NCBI GenBank assembly: GCA_016748015.1
Contig: JAAOMT010000659.1
Location: 508,241 to 572,240, forward strand
Origin: Geosiphon pyriformis
Lineage: Eukaryota; Glomeromycota; Glomeromycetes; Archaeosporales; Geosiphonaceae
Direction of reading: 5' to 3'
Length of the DNA: 64,000 nucleotides
The position numbers and the translations under genes were made by a program. The stretch's first letter is position 1. Every line of letters begins with the position of its first letter. The notes under the pieces were generated by a model, which was not told the DNA's origin, did no database searches, and saw nothing but the letters and a program-made list of their open reading frames with translations. Shown piece after piece: positions 60,472 to 64,000 of this stretch.

Positions 60472-62261
60472 TGGGTGAGGGGTAAAGAAACCGAAAACAC
60501 ACCTATACTATCCACTTTGGCCAAAAGACCCAGAACTGTCTCCATTAGACACTTCATGCTGTCTTCCAGCTTAGACACTGAAGACATATCAAAAGACACC
60601 GCCCCCATGACATTCCTACCACTAGTGGACACACCCGAACTCTCACTCATCACTACATCCACCCCTTGATCCTGTGATGAAGAGGTCACCAATGGCTGAC
60701 ATCCAGGGCTAGGCTGGAGAACCATTGGCCCGAATACATTCAACCTTTTAGCCAGCTTACCAACTTGCTCCGCGAGACTGGCAAGACTGCGCTCAAGAGC
60801 GGCAAACCTATCATTGACTTCCATCGCAACCTGTTGGGACAGCTTCATCTCTGAAGAGGAGCCATTATTCACCACAACATTCTGACTAGAGAGGGGGGGC
60901 GAAAAACACCTGCGAGCAACCTTTGTCTAAGAGAAACCACCAAAAGAGACCGGATGGGCAACTGGAGCCGAGCATTTGGCATAGATGGTTGCTAGCCTGC
61001 TTTTATCTGTATCTGAGAAAACCCTACGCAGTGAACTACTAGAAGAAAATTTCCCACCAATTGCACAACCCAATAACATGTGACCCAATTTTTTACACTT
61101 GGCGTATTTAGCAGAAATGAGGCAAGACCAGCGGAGATTGGTGTTTCTGAGTACTGGCGTGGTTCCCACAGCAGCATTCAATGATTCAGCAGAGTCAAAA
61201 CAAACAACAGCACACCTGGCCCAAGCATATGTAACAGAATGATGATCAATGACGCACGTTTTTCCACCTACAGATCTAACAAAGTCTCAGATATCATAAG
61301 TGGTGGTCCCCATTGGCAATGTGTAGAGCAGCGCCCTATGTTGGTCCCTTACATCTCATGCTTCCTTGTCTGAATCAGCCCTAGCCACATGTACAGCATC
61401 TTTCCCGATTAAGATGGACCACTCAGCTGCAGCCAAATCAGCTTGATCCGATCGTTCGAATTCCACTATCGCCTTCTGTCACAGCCTGATTAACTGCATC
61501 TTGATCGCCTTAATAACTCCAAACTTGGATAGCGCAGCACGCACAGCCTCAGCCGATGTCCCAACTGGAATTTCTTTCATGACCACAGCCCGATCTGATC
61601 ATTCAGATGATCTCTTAAGATCAGTGTTTACCAAGATATTCACACCAGTAGCTTTTTCAGTGGCCTTCATTAGACCCGATTCGGAAGTGAATGTCACTTT
61701 GATGATCCCTGAGAATTTTGAGGGGGTAGATGCCCCTCCAAAACCATTAATTCCTGAAAATAAATTTCTGATCTTTTTGAGCTTTTCCTGGGCCAAATTT
61801 CCTTCTACTACTTTCAGATCCAAATCCAAAGCAAACAACTTTCTAATAGAAACATTGACCAGATTCTTAAGAGGAGGGGGAAGCACCAGAGGGACATCCA
61901 GAAGAACATCATCATCATCATTGCCATCCAGGAAGTTGATTTTTCCCAAAGGCTTTCCCAATGTTTTCCTAGTTGTCACCCGCAAACCTTTTGGCATTTG
62001 ATCCAAATTTCCACCAACGAGCGCACCACCTTCACCATAATCGAAACTTGTTTTCTCTACAAGACACTCCTCTTCCATATCAACACTGTCAGATTCTGTG
62101 GTATCACCAGTCTCCGAACCCCATGAATGACCACTTTGCATCTTAGCAGAATCCTCTTTAGCACCAGCATTGTCTTCAAGAACACTGCCTTTTCTCTTTT
62201 TTCTTGACAGAACAGCCTTGAAACCACTCACAGAGCCAGAACTTTCAACTATCTTTTTCAT
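60468..62261 (-). pseudogene. LINE2 ORF1: RNA-binding protein
   Basis: One frame without shifts from ATG 62261 to the TGA at 60468, which overlaps the ORF2 start (60471) by a few bases, so ORF2 may be translated by re-initiation. The N-terminus is basic then acidic; the middle (61200-61600) is RRM-like with Q-K-A-I-V-E-F and V-G-G-K-T-C-V-I; a zinc knuckle (Y-A-K-C-K-K-L-G-H...C, about 61070-61110) has lost its first Cys to Tyr; a coiled coil (R-F-A-A-L-E-R-S-L-A-S-L) ends it. At least four TGA codons lie at probable Trp positions, for example L-I-R-L-stop-Q-K-A-I-V-E-F. Confidence 0.82.
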
Positions 62262-62320
62262 GGCAGCAATACTAGGGCCAACAACGGTCTCATAATCAAG
62301 CAGAAACAGTTTGGATTTAT

Positions 62321-62880
62321 CGTACTGAATGGTAAAAAACTTCTTTCAAAAAACTTTTGACTCTTTTTTGGGATTTGTGGAGGAACGAGAGAAAGAAGTC
62401 TATTTATTTTTTTAACAAAATTTCTTTGGTCCCAAATTTTGCTTTAATAACTAATTATTAAATTGTAAATAAACACAATTAATTTAAAAATATTAATTTT
62501 AATATTATTAAAAATTAAATAATTATTTTTTAAAAATAATATTCTTATATAAAACTATATATATCTTATTATTAAATATATTAAAAAATAATATTTGTAA
62601 TATTAAAAAGAATAAAATATATTAATCATAAACTTTTTAAAATTAAAGTAAATTCTTAATTATTTTATTACAATATATATATTAAATATTAAAATACAAC
62701 TTGTTAAACAATTATTTATAAACTAAAATAAGTAATTTTATATATATTATTTTTATAATATAAGTATATAAATTATTTAAAAATTTATTTATAAAATTAA
62801 ATATTATATGTTTATTAAAATATTATATTAAAAACATATAAATTTAATTAATATCTTTAATTATAAATTTTATTATTATT
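62321..62880. other. AT-rich spacer
   Basis: Almost pure A/T sequence between the LINE2 5' end and the next LINE tail. No ORF of note. Confidence 0.6.
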
Positions 62881-63560
62881 ATTATTATGGTTTAATGAGT
62901 AAGATCCAATTACTATTTAGAGATATACAACATATATACATTATAAACTAAATACAATTTATGCACTTGTTACATATAATCAGCCACTTAAACTGAACAA
63001 AACTACACTATGTATTTGTCATTACCATCTACTTATCATCCAAACCTGAAAAGAACAGACATTTACAGCACAAACCAGAATACACACCCTAAATCTTATC
63101 AACACTAAGTAACATAATTACTCTATTATTCAAATTGCTTATACCTTTGGTATTATTAGGGAAAACATTATTATTGACAGCTAAAAACTCTTTTTTCTCA
63201 ACATTTATCCTGCATTTGGTTCTGTGGCACCATATTTCAAACCTGTAGGTTAATGCCAGACATCTTACAAATACTACAATTTGGGCATTAGCTAATTTAG
63301 ATTCACCAAAAATTATTACAATTTCATGATATTAACTTGTAGGCACCAAACTCCTAACCAAAAAAAAATACAAACCAGTATTTTTTCCACAGTAAGACAA
63401 ATCCTGGATAACATTAGAAGAAGGCACATCAATACCAAGTACAGACAACCACTTTTAACTAAACTTAGATAAGACACTGCTATAAATAAAACTATTAGAA
63501 TTACACTCAAAAGCATAATTATAAGTGTTAATTTCATTGTAAAATATATATCTTATACTT
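62880..63560 (-). mobile_element. 5'-truncated LINE copy, minus strand (tail and C-terminus)
   Basis: Tail module at about 62880-63010, then a C-terminal ORF2 remnant at 63040-63530. In one frame it shows K-W-L-S-V-L-G-I-D-V-P-S-S-N-V-I-Q-D and S-K-L-A-N-A-Q-I-V-V-F-V, the counterpart of the region before I-V-S-F-V-H-E-F in LINE2. The listed open frame at 63316-63537 is a neighbouring frame. Too decayed to be functional. Confidence 0.6.
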
Positions 63561-63679
63561 AAATATGATTTGCAATACAGATTATAAATTTATTAATAAT
63601 ATTAACACCAAATCTAATTTTTTAATAAATATAACAAATAAACTTATAAATATTATAAACCAAATATTATTTTATTATT

Positions 63680-64000
63680 ATTATAAGATTTAATGAATAA
63701 AGTCCAACTGCTATCTAGTATATAGAACCAGACTAAGTAAATCAAACTAAATACAGTTCACACATTAACTATATATGACCACTCACTTAAGCCAGTCAAG
63801 GCAATATTATATGTCTATATTAATAAAAGTATCACCATCTAAACCAGAAAAAAAATAACATATCTTGTGTTTACCAAAACTAACAGCAAAAGATTCCATA
63901 ATACCAAGCATATGAATCACCCCATCTAACAATATAGACATTACACAGTAAGACAAGCCCATAATTAAGCCATTATTTTTGACCAAACTAGTCTTTTTTA
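63680..64000 (-). mobile_element. LINE copy, minus strand, cut by window end
   Basis: Tail module at about 63680-63815 and then the end of ORF2 (L-L-D-G-V-I-H-M-L-G-I-M-E-S-F-A-V-S-F-G), corresponding to V-V-R-L-L-G-V-A-E-A-F-G-V in LINE2. The rest lies to the right of the window. Confidence 0.6.

Larger units (their letters stand above)
55666..62320 (-). mobile_element. LINE2: nearly full-length APE-type non-LTR retrotransposon
   Basis: Minus strand: ORF1 from 62261, ORF2 from 60471 and a 3' tail ending in a T-rich (A-rich on the element strand) run at 55666-55693. Both ORFs are traceable in frame over almost their whole length, broken by stops and one frameshift near 58080. GC content is visibly higher than in LINE1, fitting a younger copy. 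The tail has the ACATGTAGAAAGTACATGAT core shared with all other copies. No clear target duplication was found. Confidence 0.9.

Noticed and set aside
61501-62001. Plus-strand ORF of 166 codons
   Set aside because: Antisense of LINE2 ORF1, which has homologous counterparts on the minus strand.
1-64000. CRISPR arrays, bacterial operons, rRNA genes
   Set aside because: No regularly spaced repeats, no ribosome-binding-site-led gene strings and no rRNA-like stretches seen.

Overview
The window looks like nuclear DNA of an arbuscular mycorrhizal fungus (Glomeromycotina, probably close to Rhizophagus). The signs are very AT-rich DNA, short GT-AG introns in two genes, dense Ty3/Gypsy and LINE debris, and LINE ORF1/ORF2 proteins of a type I associate with this group. 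The genus is inferred from protein resemblance only.

Layout. 1-19119: minus-strand Gypsy element A, cut by the left window edge. It is split by a second, complete Gypsy element B (2816-12526, 874-bp LTRs) inserted inside A's reverse transcriptase, and again by a solo LTR (13036-13998). 19180-25780: a heavily decayed minus-strand LINE (LINE1). 25860-26480: a 5'-truncated plus-strand LINE end. 26535-38640: an 'ORF1-only' retroelement on the minus strand, split by a complete plus-strand Gypsy element C (27998-37819, 970-bp LTRs, 4-bp target duplication). 38641-39600: non-coding repeats and a perfect hairpin. 40025-51156: a gene island with an ASCC1-like KH/2H-phosphoesterase gene (minus, eight exons), an orphan Ser/Asn-rich exon (minus), and a three-exon gene for a 950-residue, mostly disordered protein (plus). 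53040-55440: a second ORF1-only retroelement (plus). 55666-62320: the best preserved LINE (LINE2, minus). 62880-64000: the 3' ends of two more minus-strand LINE copies.

The three Gypsy copies share an unusual plan: gag, protease, a cysteine-rich module, a dUTPase, RT, RNase H, integrase and then a separate third ORF before the polypurine tract. In B the third ORF (222 aa) is still open although gag and pol are broken. Decay is almost purely by C-to-T/G-to-A transitions. Element C keeps one unshifted pol frame of about 1,725 codons but carries about 16 stops, many at conserved Trp, Arg or Gln codons, and Asp-to-Asn changes in four active sites. The LINEs and the ORF1-only elements share one 3' tail, which suggests the latter are non-autonomous passengers of the LINE machinery.

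All coordinates of degraded elements are by-eye estimates; LTR ends, exon borders and intact ORFs were counted base by base.
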